DNA of 42,580 nucleotides, taken from assembly GCA_036491755.1 (NCBI GenBank), contig DASXBJ010000001.1, forward strand, positions 1 through 42,580, in the 5' to 3' direction. Positions 1-7,831 of the stretch are shown here, piece after piece. Positions within the stretch are counted from its first letter, which is position 1, and every line of letters begins with the position of its first letter. The translations under genes were made by a program, and so were the position numbers. The notes below the pieces were generated by a model, which saw only the letters and a list, made by a program, of their open reading frames with translations, did not search any database and was not told where the DNA came from. This stretch comes from DASXBJ01 sp036491755 (GTDB taxonomy: Bacteria > Chloroflexota > Dormibacteria > Dormibacterales > Dormibacteraceae).

Positions 1-25
1 ACCACCCGCTGCTCGAGCTGCGTGC

Positions 26-1654
26 TCACATCAACACAGATGATCGCGGATATTCGGCCTGGGGATCACAGATTACGTTGATGCAGGCCGGCAGGCCGGA
101 CTTGAAGGCGCGGTCGAGCGCGGGCCGGATCTGCTCTGGCCGGTCGATCATCTCGCCATGGCCGCCCAGCGACTCGACCACCTTGTCGTACCTGGTTCGG
201 TGGCCGAGGTCCGCCGCGATGCTGGCGCCGAGCATGTTCTGCATCGGGTGCTTCTCGAGCGCCCAGATCCCGTTGTTGCCCACCACGCAGACCACCGGTA
301 TGCGATGGCGCACCATCGTGTCGAACTCCATCGCCGAGAAACCGAAGGCGCCGTCGCCCGCCAGCAGGAGAACCTGGCGGTCGGGGTGCGCAAGCTTGGC
401 CGCCATGGCATAGCCGGGCCCGGAGCCCAGGCAGCCAAAGGGCCCCGGATCGATCCACAAACCCGGCTTCGGGCGCTCGATCAGCCGGCCGGCGAAGGAG
501 ATGAAATCGCCGCCGTCGCCGACGACGATCGCGTCCTCGTCCACATACCGGCCGGCCTCCGCGATCAGCCGAGCCGGATGCACAGGGGAAGAATCAGACT
601 TCGTCACGGCCTCTTCCCCGGCCTTGACGCTCGCCTCCGCCGCCTGCAGCCCGTCGAGCCATTCCGACGGCCCTGCCTTCCTGCTTGCAGCCTGGGCGAG
701 AGCGCCCAGCGCCGCTTTCAGGTCGCCATACATCGCCACCTCGGCCGGCCGGTGCTTGCGATGGTCGTCGACGTCGACGTAGATGAGCCGCGCGTCCTCG
801 GCAAAGACAGGCGGCTGTCCGAAGTTGAGCCGGAAATCGAGAAGCACGCCGGCCAGAATCACGACATCGGCGTCCCGCAGGGCTTCGCGGCGCGCGCGGT
901 TGACGAACAGGCGATGCCCTGGCGGCAGCATCCCTCGAGCCATGCCATTGACCGTCAGCGGCACGTTTGCCCCCTCCACGAGCAGACGCAGCTCCTCCTC
1001 CGCGTGGGCCCACCAAACGTTGCCTCCCGCAATCACCACGGGCCGCTTGGCCTCGCTGATCAATCGCGCCGCGCGCTCGACCAGCCCCGGGTCGGGTGGC
1101 GCTCCTGGGTCGGCGGTCAGGTGCTCCGTGGCTTCGGGCAGGTCGGCGGCCCCGAAGAAGACGTCGATCGGAACGTCCATGAACACCGGGCCGGTGCGGT
1201 TGCTCAGCGCTGCGCGCACGCACTCCGCGGCGGTCCGGTACGCCTCCTCGGCCGACTCGAGCGTCAATGCCTTCTTGGTCAGGCTCCTGACGACCTGGAC
1301 GTGGTCCATCTCCTGCAGCGATCCCATCCCCCACCGAGCGACGGGGGCGCGCCCTCCGATCACGAACACGGGGCTGTCGTTCGACTGGGCCTGCGCCAGG
1401 GCTGAGGCCGAGTTGGTCACGCCCGGCCCGGCGGTCACGGCGGCGACGCCGCACTGTCGCGTCACCTTGGCCCAGCCTTCGGCAGCGAACGCGGCGGACT
1501 GCTCGTGCCGGACGTCGATGATGCGAATCCCGTGCTTCTCGGCGCCCATCAGGATCGGCCAGATGTGCCCCCCGTTGAGCGTGAAGAGGTGACTCGTGCC
1601 GGCCCGCCTCAGGGCCAGCGCGATGTGCTCGCCGGCGTTGCCGGAGTCTGCCAT
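26..1654 (-). CDS. ThDP-dependent enzyme of the acetolactate synthase/oxalyl-CoA decarboxylase superfamily
   Basis: A 542-aa cytoplasmic protein with the three-domain layout of the ThDP enzyme family: pyrimidine-binding domain at about 1-170, central domain about 190-320 and pyrophosphate-binding domain about 360-542. The catalytic Glu is visible as E51 in the context RHEQSAAF. The ThDP/Mg motif appears as GDGAFGF followed about 25 residues later by VVGNN. These show ThDP carboligase or decarboxylase chemistry, but the substrate cannot be read off. No regulatory small subunit or other branched-chain gene is nearby, so biosynthetic acetolactate synthase is less likely than a catabolic relative. 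The ATG start follows the stop of the asparaginase-like gene by 8 nt, so it is probably the last gene of a minus-strand operon. Confidence 0.9.
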   Translation of the reverse strand: MADSGNAGEHIALALRRAGTSHLFTLNGGHIWPILMGAEKHGIRIIDVRHEQSAAFAAEGWAKVTRQCGVAAVTAGPGVTNSASALAQAQSNDSPVFVIGGRAPVARWGMGSLQEMDHVQVVRSLTKKALTLESAEEAYRTAAECVRAALSNRTGPVFMDVPIDVFFGAADLPEATEHLTADPGAPPDPGLVERAARLISEAKRPVVIAGGNVWWAHAEEELRLLVEGANVPLTVNGMARGMLPPGHRLFVNRARREALRDADVVILAGVLLDFRLNFGQPPVFAEDARLIYVDVDDHRKHRPAEVAMYGDLKAALGALAQAASRKAGPSEWLDGLQAAEASVKAGEEAVTKSDSSPVHPARLIAEAGRYVDEDAIVVGDGGDFISFAGRLIERPKPGLWIDPGPFGCLGSGPGYAMAAKLAHPDRQVLLLAGDGAFGFSAMEFDTMVRHRIPVVCVVGNNGIWALEKHPMQNMLGASIAADLGHRTRYDKVVESLGGHGEMIDRPEQIRPALDRAFKSGLPACINVICDPQAEYPRSSVLM

Positions 1655-1662
1655 TCGGCGCC

Positions 1663-2484
1663 CTACTGCGCTATGGCGAACGGCATGGCTGGAGTGTTGA
1701 ACGCGGCGTGCGGCGGGCCGTCACGGCCGATGACGATCACGCCCCCGGTCGCCCGCGTCACCTGCCCCAGCATGTCGACGGCGCCTTGGGCCACCGCGCC
1801 GGGACCCATACCGTGCTGCAGCTCGACGACCATCAGGCGAGCCAGGCCCAGCCGGATGAACGCCTCGCCCTGGCCCGTCCCGCAAACGGCGCCGAAGCGG
1901 TCGTCGGCATAGAAGCCCGCGCCCGGGATGGGCGAGTCTCCGATCCGGCCGGGCAGCTTGCCGGTGATCCCGCCGGTGGATACAGCAACCGCCAGCCTGC
2001 CCTCTCGGTCGCGCGCGACCGCGCCCACCGTGTCCGCGCCGGCCGTCAGCTCCTGCCGCTTGCGGTCGGTGATGAAAATCGATGGATCGCACATCTCGAC
2101 GCCATGCTCGCGTGCGAAACGCGACGCGCCCGCGCCCGCCAGGAGCACGTGCCGGCCGTCGCGCATGACGGCCACAGCCAGGTCGATGGGATGGCGGACG
2201 TCACGCAGTCCGGCCACTCCACCGGCACGCAGGCCGTCGCCCACCATGACACCGGCGTCAAGCTCGACCACGCCGTCACTGTTGAGGCAGGCGCCGATGC
2301 CCGCGTTGAGGAGCGGCTCGTCCTCCATGTGGCGAACGGCCGCCACCGCAGCGGCAAGCGCGCCCTCGCCGATGGCCGCCCAGCCCGCGTCGCGGGCGCG
2401 TTCGGCAGCTGCCTGGCGCAGCTCGAGCTCCGATCCGCGAACCGGGCCTGCTCCGGCGTGGACGATCAGCGCCGGCTCGGCCAC
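1663..2484 (-). CDS. Isoaspartyl peptidase / L-asparaginase (Ntn hydrolase, plant-type)
   Basis: A 273-aa Ntn hydrolase precursor of the isoaspartyl peptidase/L-asparaginase family, which hydrolyses beta-aspartyl dipeptides or asparagine after autocleavage. The N-terminal HAGAG motif is present. The nucleophile is T152 in GADTVGAVA, which becomes the new N-terminus of the beta subunit. Downstream STGGITGK and GRIGDSPIPGAG are the family substrate and glycine-loop motifs. It is somewhat shorter than the roughly 300 aa usual for the family. The start is GTG with no clear Shine-Dalgarno, probably translated by coupling to the 68-aa gene ending 14 nt upstream. It and pcm at 12389-13015 both deal with isoaspartyl damage, though they are in separate operons. 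Confidence 0.9.
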   Translation of the reverse strand: MAEPALIVHAGAGPVRGSELELRQAAAERARDAGWAAIGEGALAAAVAAVRHMEDEPLLNAGIGACLNSDGVVELDAGVMVGDGLRAGGVAGLRDVRHPIDLAVAVMRDGRHVLLAGAGASRFAREHGVEMCDPSIFITDRKRQELTAGADTVGAVARDREGRLAVAVSTGGITGKLPGRIGDSPIPGAGFYADDRFGAVCGTGQGEAFIRLGLARLMVVELQHGMGPGAVAQGAVDMLGQVTRATGGVIVIGRDGPPHAAFNTPAMPFAIAQ

Positions 2485-2498
2485 GCTGTGGTTGCGGG

Positions 2499-2705
2499 CT
2501 ACAGTGCCTGTGTCTGCGGCTGCGGCCAGTCCGAACGGCGCTCGAGAAAACGCCGCTCCGCGACGCGCCTGTCGAACGGAAACAGCACGCGTCGCCCGGC
2601 GGCTGCGCGAACCGGGTCGCGCCGCTCGGCATAGCGCCGCTCGACGCCCGCCCTTCGTCCGCCGGCGCGGCGCTCGGGCCCTCTCGGGGTCAAATTCATC
2701 TCCAC
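2499..2705 (-). CDS. Small Arg-rich protein with repeated ERR/RR motifs, unknown function
   Basis: A 68-aa, very basic, low-complexity protein in which Arg-Arg pairs recur every few residues (PERRAGGRRAGVERRYAERR and later FDRRVAERRFLERRSDW). I do not recognise a family. It looks real rather than a shadow because it fits between ThyX-like (stop 21 nt upstream) and the asparaginase gene (14 nt downstream). A strong GGAGGAAGAG Shine-Dalgarno precedes the GTG start, and an ATG two codons later is an alternative. The charge pattern suggests binding to nucleic acid or to an anionic surface, but that is inference. A non-coding explanation remains possible. Confidence 0.55.
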   Translation of the reverse strand: MEMNLTPRGPERRAGGRRAGVERRYAERRDPVRAAAGRRVLFPFDRRVAERRFLERRSDWPQPQTQAL

Positions 2706-2726
2706 CCTCTTCCTCCGCGCGTGATG

Positions 2727-4328
2727 CTAACGCACGCGGTTGTCTTTCGTCGGGTTCTCCAGCGCTTCCAGCTTTTCGTCGAGGCGTCGCTCCGCCTGCC
2801 GCCGCTCCAGCTCGTCACCGGGACCCATGTCGACGAAGCGCGCGTAACTCGCCAGCCGGGGGTGCACCTCGCTCACGCGCTGGAAGATCTCCTGGGCGAC
2901 CCACCGATAGTCGGGGTGGCCCTGGGGAGTCGTGCGCAGCTCGCAAAGGTGGTAGATCTCGCGCAGGTTGGCGCGAAAGTACCAGCGGACTCGATAAGCC
3001 AGCGGGACGATGTACTGGGCCAGCGCCGGACCGAGCTCGCGTTGGAGCGTCCCATGGGCGGAAGCGGCAGCCTCGGCCGCGGCGTTGAACTCGGAGTCCA
3101 TGCCGAGCTCGACCAGGGTCGGCGGCGTGTCGTAGCCGAGGCTGGTCCCGAGGACCTGGCGGTCCTGCGTGAGCATGCGATGGCGGTGGAGGTCGCGGTA
3201 GGCGGCGAAGTTGGCCACGATCTCAAAGGTGTAGGTCGCATGCTCGAAGGCGCGGGGTGCTCGCTGGCGCCGATTCGCCCGGTCAGCCAGAAGCGCTTCC
3301 AGCACAGGGCCGGGATCCCCCGCCTGATCGAGCATCGCACCGCCAGAGTGCTGGAACAACGCCGCCGCGACGACCTTGCGCTCGGCGTCGGGATCGTGTT
3401 CGACAAGGCGCACACTCGATTCTTCGGCGCCAGGCCGTGCGGAAGGCGCCATGCCCTGGAGCCTCTGCCAGATTCTGCGCAGGCGCTCGGCTGAGGGGCG
3501 CCCGTATCGGTCGTCGAGGGCGCGCTTGACGAAGGCCGGGATGACGAGTGCGAGCTCTCGGTGCAGGTCGGTCGCGAGGTTGTTGCACTCCGGGAGCTCG
3601 TGGGCGGCCATCTTCGTGATCAGGTACTCGAACGCTCGACCGTTGCCGAACAGGCCGAGGTTGGTCAGCGTGCCGGCTGGAAGCAGGCCGCGCAGCAGGT
3701 CCAGCGCCTTGGCCCTGGTCGCCGATTTCCAGGCCCGGTCGGTCTCGCCGGGCTCGATCGGAAAGCGTTGGCGGATCGCGAGGGTCGCCGGGTCGATGAG
3801 GCCCCCGTAAGCCTTGAACAGCGCGTCGGCCGCGACCTCATACGCAGGGTGGGAGAGCTCGGCGCCGCGGTAGTAGAGGTGCCGTCCGTCCGGACCGGGC
3901 CGGTCGAACCGCACGTAGCGCGTGGACTTCTCGAGCGGCGAGATCCCGATCCGGCTGTCCTCGAGCGCCTTGGCGGCGAGCGTCGAGGTGCGTTCGACGG
4001 CGATGTGCGCCCCCGCGAGCTCGGCCACCGAATCATCGCCGTAGCCCACGAGCACCCGTTCGTAGAACTCCTCGGCTCGCCGCACGGCCACCATGTCGTC
4101 ATCGCCCGAGCCGGCTCCGGCGAGCAGCTGGAACCCCGAATCCGGGGCGTTGATGAATTCGTCGAGCAGCACCCGCCGCAGGCTCTTCTCCGTCCTCGAA
4201 TATCGCGAGAAGAGCGCTCCCTTGACCACCTCGGGCAGGTTGCGCAGGGCGAAGACAGGGCGATCCAGGTTGGTGAAATACCGATCGAGGATCGCCGCGT
4301 CGGCAACCGTGAACTCCTGCTCTGTCAA
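2727..4328 (-). CDS. Tandem ThyX-like protein (FAD-dependent thymidylate synthase family)
   Basis: A 533-aa protein, about twice the size of ordinary ThyX (roughly 220-250 aa), apparently two ThyX-like modules. In the C-terminal half, YRDLHRHRMLTQDRQ corresponds to the ThyX RHRxxS signature, with Thr in place of the usual Ser. It is followed by WYFRANLREIYHLCELR, matching the family NLREL-x-HFL-x-LR segment. In the N-terminal half RYSRTEKSLRRVLLDEF is a degenerate counterpart. Canonical ThyX makes dTMP from dUMP with methylene-THF, FAD and NADPH; the altered motifs leave it unclear whether this one does. The start is TTG, preceded by AAGGA at suitable spacing. It heads the minus-strand operon continuing to position 26. 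Confidence 0.8.
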   Translation of the reverse strand: MTEQEFTVADAAILDRYFTNLDRPVFALRNLPEVVKGALFSRYSRTEKSLRRVLLDEFINAPDSGFQLLAGAGSGDDDMVAVRRAEEFYERVLVGYGDDSVAELAGAHIAVERTSTLAAKALEDSRIGISPLEKSTRYVRFDRPGPDGRHLYYRGAELSHPAYEVAADALFKAYGGLIDPATLAIRQRFPIEPGETDRAWKSATRAKALDLLRGLLPAGTLTNLGLFGNGRAFEYLITKMAAHELPECNNLATDLHRELALVIPAFVKRALDDRYGRPSAERLRRIWQRLQGMAPSARPGAEESSVRLVEHDPDAERKVVAAALFQHSGGAMLDQAGDPGPVLEALLADRANRRQRAPRAFEHATYTFEIVANFAAYRDLHRHRMLTQDRQVLGTSLGYDTPPTLVELGMDSEFNAAAEAAASAHGTLQRELGPALAQYIVPLAYRVRWYFRANLREIYHLCELRTTPQGHPDYRWVAQEIFQRVSEVHPRLASYARFVDMGPGDELERRQAERRLDEKLEALENPTKDNRVR

Positions 4329-4473
4329 GGGTCCTTATCCTATCGCCGCCCCAACATCTTGGGGCTGGCCGCCGACCATCCCCACGATATGGACCGAGCG
4401 AGGGGGAGTTGTCCCCGACTTCTCCCCAACCCTGTTAAAAACTGACTGCAAAACGGCGATCATCAGACTCCTC

Positions 4474-4479
4474 TAGCCT
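4474..4479 (+). promoter_or_regulatory. Putative -10 element (TAGCCT) for the methyltransferase gene
   Basis: TAGCCT ends 9 nt before the ATG at 4489, and no Shine-Dalgarno lies between. This geometry puts the transcription start at or within a few nt of the start codon, as in a leaderless mRNA. No convincing -35 was found. Confidence 0.4.
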
Positions 4480-4488
4480 CGATTGTGC

Positions 4489-5277
4489 ATGGAGAAGATC
4501 GCCGAAGTTGGCTGGGCCGCGCGCTGGCGGCAGCTGGTCGAAGACCGCTCGGCGGGAGCGCACGACGACCCGGGCTACTGGAACCGGCGAGCCAGGAGCT
4601 TCGCGCGTTCGACCCATGCGCGCAGCGACGAGTTCCTGGCGGTGGTGGATGGATACCTCTCGCCTCGGACCACCGTGATCGACGCAGGCGCCGGCACCGG
4701 CCGGCACGCCGTGCCACTGGCGGGGCGCGCCGAATGGGTGACCGCGGTCGAGCCGTCGGAGGGGATGCGCGCCCAGATGGAGCCTCGCGACAACATGACC
4801 GTCGTCGCCAGCACCTGGGAGGACGCGGAGGTCGCGCCGGCGGACATCGTGATCTGCAGTCACGTCCTTTACGGGGTTGCCGACGTCGTGCCGTTCATCG
4901 CCAAGCTGGATCGGTCGGCGCGCGAGCGGGTCTTCATCATGTTTCGTGAGAGCGAGCTTCCCCATCCGGCCACGTCGATCCGGAAAATAACGAGAGGCGA
5001 GTCAGGCCCCCGCATGCCGCGCTTCAGCGACCTCTTCATGCTGCTGCTGGAGATGGGGATCGCCCCCGACGTGAGCTTCCTGAGGTATCCGATGGCCACG
5101 CGCTACTCGGGGATGGACGAAGCGATTGCCGACTGCCGGGCGATGCTCGGCGAGGATTGGGACGAGACCACGGGGCGAGCGGTCCTCGAGGACATCCTGC
5201 GGCATGATGGCGATGATCTCGTGTTCGACGGCGGGACCGCACTTTCCGGAGTCGCGCATTGGCAACCCAGGAGCTGA
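4489..5277 (+). CDS. Class I SAM-dependent methyltransferase
   Basis: A 262-aa soluble protein with a Rossmann-type SAM-binding fold. Motif I is VIDAGAGTGR at about residues 63-72, and the acidic strand-2 residue lies in VTAVEPSEGM. The substrate cannot be deduced. An in-frame TTG two codons upstream (4483) would add little. I prefer the ATG at 4489 because TAGCCT sits 9 nt before it and there is no ribosome-binding site. It is the first gene of a plus-strand unit: the GNAT gene overlaps its 3' end, and an FAD oxidoreductase follows. It is divergent from the ThyX-like operon across a 160-nt gap. Confidence 0.85.
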   Translation: MEKIAEVGWAARWRQLVEDRSAGAHDDPGYWNRRARSFARSTHARSDEFLAVVDGYLSPRTTVIDAGAGTGRHAVPLAGRAEWVTAVEPSEGMRAQMEPRDNMTVVASTWEDAEVAPADIVICSHVLYGVADVVPFIAKLDRSARERVFIMFRESELPHPATSIRKITRGESGPRMPRFSDLFMLLLEMGIAPDVSFLRYPMATRYSGMDEAIADCRAMLGEDWDETTGRAVLEDILRHDGDDLVFDGGTALSGVAHWQPRS

Positions 5278-6107
5278 CCGTTCGGCCGGTAAGGCCCGCT
5301 GACCGCGAGCGCGTGCTCGAGCTGACTCGCGACATCTGGGATGGGCACGACTACATCCCGCGCGTCTTCGACGAATGGGTCGGAGATGCCGGCGCGACTT
5401 TCCAGGCGGCCGAGGCGGACGGGGTCGTGGTCGGGCTGCAGAGACTTCGTCCTTACGCGCCGGGCTTGGTCTGGTACGAGGGGCTCCGGGTCGCGGCTAC
5501 GCATCGCCGTCAGGGCGTGGCCCGGTCGATGCTCGAGTCCGCCATCGCCGAGTCGAGGGAACACGGAGTCCGCGAGATGCGCCTGGGGACCGCCAACCCC
5601 GATGCGCTGAAGCTGTTCGAGTCGCTGGGCTTCCGGCGCCTGGTCGACGTCCGCTGGTGGCGAGGGCCGCGCGTGGAGGGTGGCGAGTCGGCGCGAATGC
5701 CGGAACCGGTCGAGGCGAGCAAGCTCTGGCCCGCCGTGGCCCGGAGCGCCGGCCTGGAGCTGTACGGCGGAGTGTCGGCCGATTTCAACGGGGCCCGCGA
5801 CCTCGGAGCAGACGAGCTGGCAAGGCTGGCCGGCATGGGCATGCTGCGCGCCGGTCCTGGCGGGCGCGCTGTCGCCGGGTTGCGCGAGCCCTGGGGCCAG
5901 AACCTGGCCGTGGCCTTCATCGCCGGCACAGGCGGCGTGCTTCGCGACCTGCTCATGGCCTTGCGCTTCGAGGCGGACGCCGATGGGCTCGATCACGTCA
6001 CGGTGTCGGTGCCTCGCGGCCATCCCGCGGCCGAGGACCTCCATGCTTCCGGATACGATTTGGCCAATGCCGAGGACAACAGCTACATCTACGGCCTGCT
6101 GCTCTAG
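5259..6107 (+). CDS. GNAT-family N-acetyltransferase with a second C-terminal domain
   Basis: A 282-aa protein. The N-terminal half (about 1-140) is a GNAT domain: a VRPVRPADRERVLEL first strand and helix, then the acetyl-CoA loop region RVAATHRRQGVARSML and a LFESLGF segment near its end. The C-terminal half is hydrophobic and GNAT-like but without a clear pyrophosphate loop, possibly a degenerate second copy. The acceptor is unknown. The TTG at 5259 lies 19 nt inside the preceding gene. A CTG at 5274 that overlaps that gene's TGA as CTGA is in the same frame and would give the more typical GNAT beginning TVRPVRP, so the true start is uncertain. Confidence 0.85.
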   Translation: MATQELTVRPVRPADRERVLELTRDIWDGHDYIPRVFDEWVGDAGATFQAAEADGVVVGLQRLRPYAPGLVWYEGLRVAATHRRQGVARSMLESAIAESREHGVREMRLGTANPDALKLFESLGFRRLVDVRWWRGPRVEGGESARMPEPVEASKLWPAVARSAGLELYGGVSADFNGARDLGADELARLAGMGMLRAGPGGRAVAGLREPWGQNLAVAFIAGTGGVLRDLLMALRFEADADGLDHVTVSVPRGHPAAEDLHASGYDLANAEDNSYIYGLLL

Positions 6108-7331
6108 TTGACCCGGCGTTATGTAGTCATCGGCAACGGCATCGCCGGCCAGACGTGTGCCGAGGATTTGCGCAAGGCGGATCCGGACGCTTCAATCGTC
6201 ATGATCGCCGCCGAGCGCCATCCGCTCTACAACCGCGTCGCGCTGCCTCGGTACCTGCGCGGACAGGTGCGGCGCGAGAAGGTCTTCATGCGGACCGTCG
6301 AGGACTACGAGCGGCAGAACCTCGAGATCCATTTCGAGACATGGGCGACCCAGATCGACACCGGCGCCAGGGTGGTGCGTACGAATCGGGACCAGGAATT
6401 TGCGTACGACGCAGTCCTGATCGCCACCGGCGGACGTCCGAAACCGCCGCCGTGGCCGGGTTCGGACGAGGTGTCGGCGTGCGTCGGGTTCCAGACCCTT
6501 GACGACACCGACGAGATCATCGAGAAGGCCGACGAATCCGAACGCGTCCTCGTCATGGGCGGCAGCTTCATCGGCTACGAGCTGGCGGAGGGAGTCAGCT
6601 TTCGCCACAAGGCAAAGCTCACCTGGATCATGCGAGGCCCGTGGTTTCTGCGCTACGTGCTGGACGCCGAGGGCGGCCAGCTCTGCCGGCAGATGGGCGA
6701 GGCGCAAGGCGTCGAGTTCATCACGTCCGACGAGGTGCAGAAGTTCAGCCGAAGCAACGGCCGGTTCACCGCCGAGACCGTCAACGGCGAGAAGGTGGAT
6801 TTCGACCTGCTGACCTACGGCGTTGGACTCGACTACTACACAGAGCCGGTGCGCGGCACGACCGTGGAGCTGAACAAAGGCATCGTGACCGACGCCAAGC
6901 TCCGGACCTCGGCGCCTGACGTCTACGCGGCGGGAGACATCGCCGTCTTCTACGACCTGATGGTCGAGCGCCACAACCAGATGGGGACGTGGGACAACGC
7001 CGAGGCGCACGGCCATGTGACGGCGCGCAACATGGCCGGGGCCGACGAGGACTTCTTCGACGTGCCGACATACACGACCACGATGTTCGGCTCGACCCTG
7101 GCGGTCATGGGGGTGACGCCCGACGTGCAGCCGGACCTCGAGTCGGTGCGCACTTTCAGCTTCGAGGAGAAGTTCTACCGCAAGCTCTTTTTCAAGGACG
7201 ACCGCCTGGTCGGAGCGATCATGATCGGCCCGCCCAAGGGCCGCAAAAAGCTCATCGAGATCATGCGGTCGCGGCAGTTAATCGAGCGCCCGAAGCAGGA
7301 CCTGCTCGACCCCAACAACCTGAAGGACTAG
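6108..7331 (+). CDS. Pyridine nucleotide-disulfide family FAD-dependent oxidoreductase
   Basis: A 407-aa flavoprotein. The N-terminal FAD-binding dinucleotide fold is RYVVIGNGIAG with the glycines at residues 9, 11 and 14. A second NAD(P)-binding motif, VLVMGGSFIGYELAEG, lies near residues 146-161. The FAD-ribityl motif DVYAAGDIAVF is at about 270. The architecture resembles the FAD/NAD domain of nitrite reductase large subunits and rubredoxin or ferredoxin reductases, but no iron-sulfur or sirohaem domain is attached, so the partner is unknown. The TTG start directly abuts the upstream TAG, implying translational coupling. The C-terminus is followed closely by a perfect 11-bp palindrome at 7334-7358. 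Confidence 0.88.
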   Translation: MTRRYVVIGNGIAGQTCAEDLRKADPDASIVMIAAERHPLYNRVALPRYLRGQVRREKVFMRTVEDYERQNLEIHFETWATQIDTGARVVRTNRDQEFAYDAVLIATGGRPKPPPWPGSDEVSACVGFQTLDDTDEIIEKADESERVLVMGGSFIGYELAEGVSFRHKAKLTWIMRGPWFLRYVLDAEGGQLCRQMGEAQGVEFITSDEVQKFSRSNGRFTAETVNGEKVDFDLLTYGVGLDYYTEPVRGTTVELNKGIVTDAKLRTSAPDVYAAGDIAVFYDLMVERHNQMGTWDNAEAHGHVTARNMAGADEDFFDVPTYTTTMFGSTLAVMGVTPDVQPDLESVRTFSFEEKFYRKLFFKDDRLVGAIMIGPPKGRKKLIEIMRSRQLIERPKQDLLDPNNLKD

Positions 7332-7333
7332 TC

Positions 7334-7358
7334 CCCTCTCCCGCATAGCGGGAGAGGG
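7334..7358. repeat. Perfect 11-bp inverted repeat with GTGAGGG tail (copy 1)
   Basis: CCCTCTCCCGC, loop ATA, GCGGGAGAGGG: an exact 11-bp stem three nt after the oxidoreductase stop codon, followed by AATTAGTGAGGG. A related unit lies at 14676-14712. It could terminate transcription between the oxidoreductase and clgR, although there is no T-run, or be a member of a dispersed palindromic repeat family. Confidence 0.75.
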
Positions 7359-7403
7359 AATTAGTGAGGGACGTGCGGTATGCTCTTCTGTAAGAGAATG
7401 GTC

Positions 7404-7418
7404 TTCGCTGCCAGCGAA
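7404..7418. promoter_or_regulatory. ClgR-like operator: perfect palindrome TTCGCTGCCAGCGAA
   Basis: A perfect dyad with CGC and GCG half-sites separated by 5 nt, the arrangement known for ClgR boxes in actinobacteria. It lies 12 nt upstream of GTG 7431, and a TATGCT hexamer at 7379-7384 could be the promoter -10. A weaker dyad, CTCTT-CTGT-AAGAG, occupies 7383-7396. The placement suggests that the regulator controls its own gene and clpP. Confidence 0.6.
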
Positions 7419-7430
7419 TCCGCCCAAACG

Positions 7431-7820
7431 GTGCGCACGGCCCTGGGGGCCATCCTCCGGCAGCGTCGCGAGGCCGCTCGTCGCACTCTGACCGAGGTCG
7501 CCGGGGAGGCCGGCCTCTCACCCGCCCACCTCTCCGAGGTGGAGCGTGGCCGCAAGGAGGTGTCGACCGAGAAGCTCCTGGCCGTCGCCCACGCCCTCGG
7601 CGTGCGTCCGGCCGACATCTACGCCGACCTCGCCCGATTGCTCGGCGCGGAAGCCGACCAGAGGGCCTGGCCCGAGGACCCACCGGTCAAGCTCCGCCTG
7701 GCCACTGCCTCGCTGCCCCTGGAGGCGCTGCGCAGCGTCGCCGACTTCAGCGCTTACCTGGCGATGGCCAACCCACCACCCAAACCGAAAGGACGCATTG
7801 GTTTTGACACCGGCCGATAG
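7431..7820 (+). CDS. clgR: ClgR-type XRE-family transcriptional regulator
   Basis: A 129-aa DNA-binding protein whose N-terminal 60 residues form an XRE/Cro helix-turn-helix. The segment AHLSEVERGRKEVSTEKLL is close to the LSEVERGxKE signature of ClgR, the actinobacterial activator of clp protease genes. The gene sits 11 nt upstream of clpP, as expected for that role. I start it at GTG 7431 because the product then begins VRTALGAILRQRREA, colinear with known ClgR proteins, and because the palindrome at 7404-7418 then falls upstream of the gene. In-frame ATGs at 7380 and 7398 are possible; the former has GAGGGA 8 nt upstream. The C-terminal 60 residues are unlike ClgR and Pro-rich at the end. 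Confidence 0.8.
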   Translation: MRTALGAILRQRREAARRTLTEVAGEAGLSPAHLSEVERGRKEVSTEKLLAVAHALGVRPADIYADLARLLGAEADQRAWPEDPPVKLRLATASLPLEALRSVADFSAYLAMANPPPKPKGRIGFDTGR

Positions 7821-7831
7821 GAGGTAACACG

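Noticed and set aside
158..1405. A 415-codon plus-strand open frame over the ThDP enzyme gene
   Set aside because: Antisense shadow of a gene with clear ThDP motifs; composition is His/Arg-rich and without a fold.
4428..4438. AACCCTGTTAA upstream of the ThyX-like gene as a fourth copy of the shared promoter box
   Set aside because: Four central bases of the box are missing and there is no TANNNT hexamer at the required 21-nt distance.
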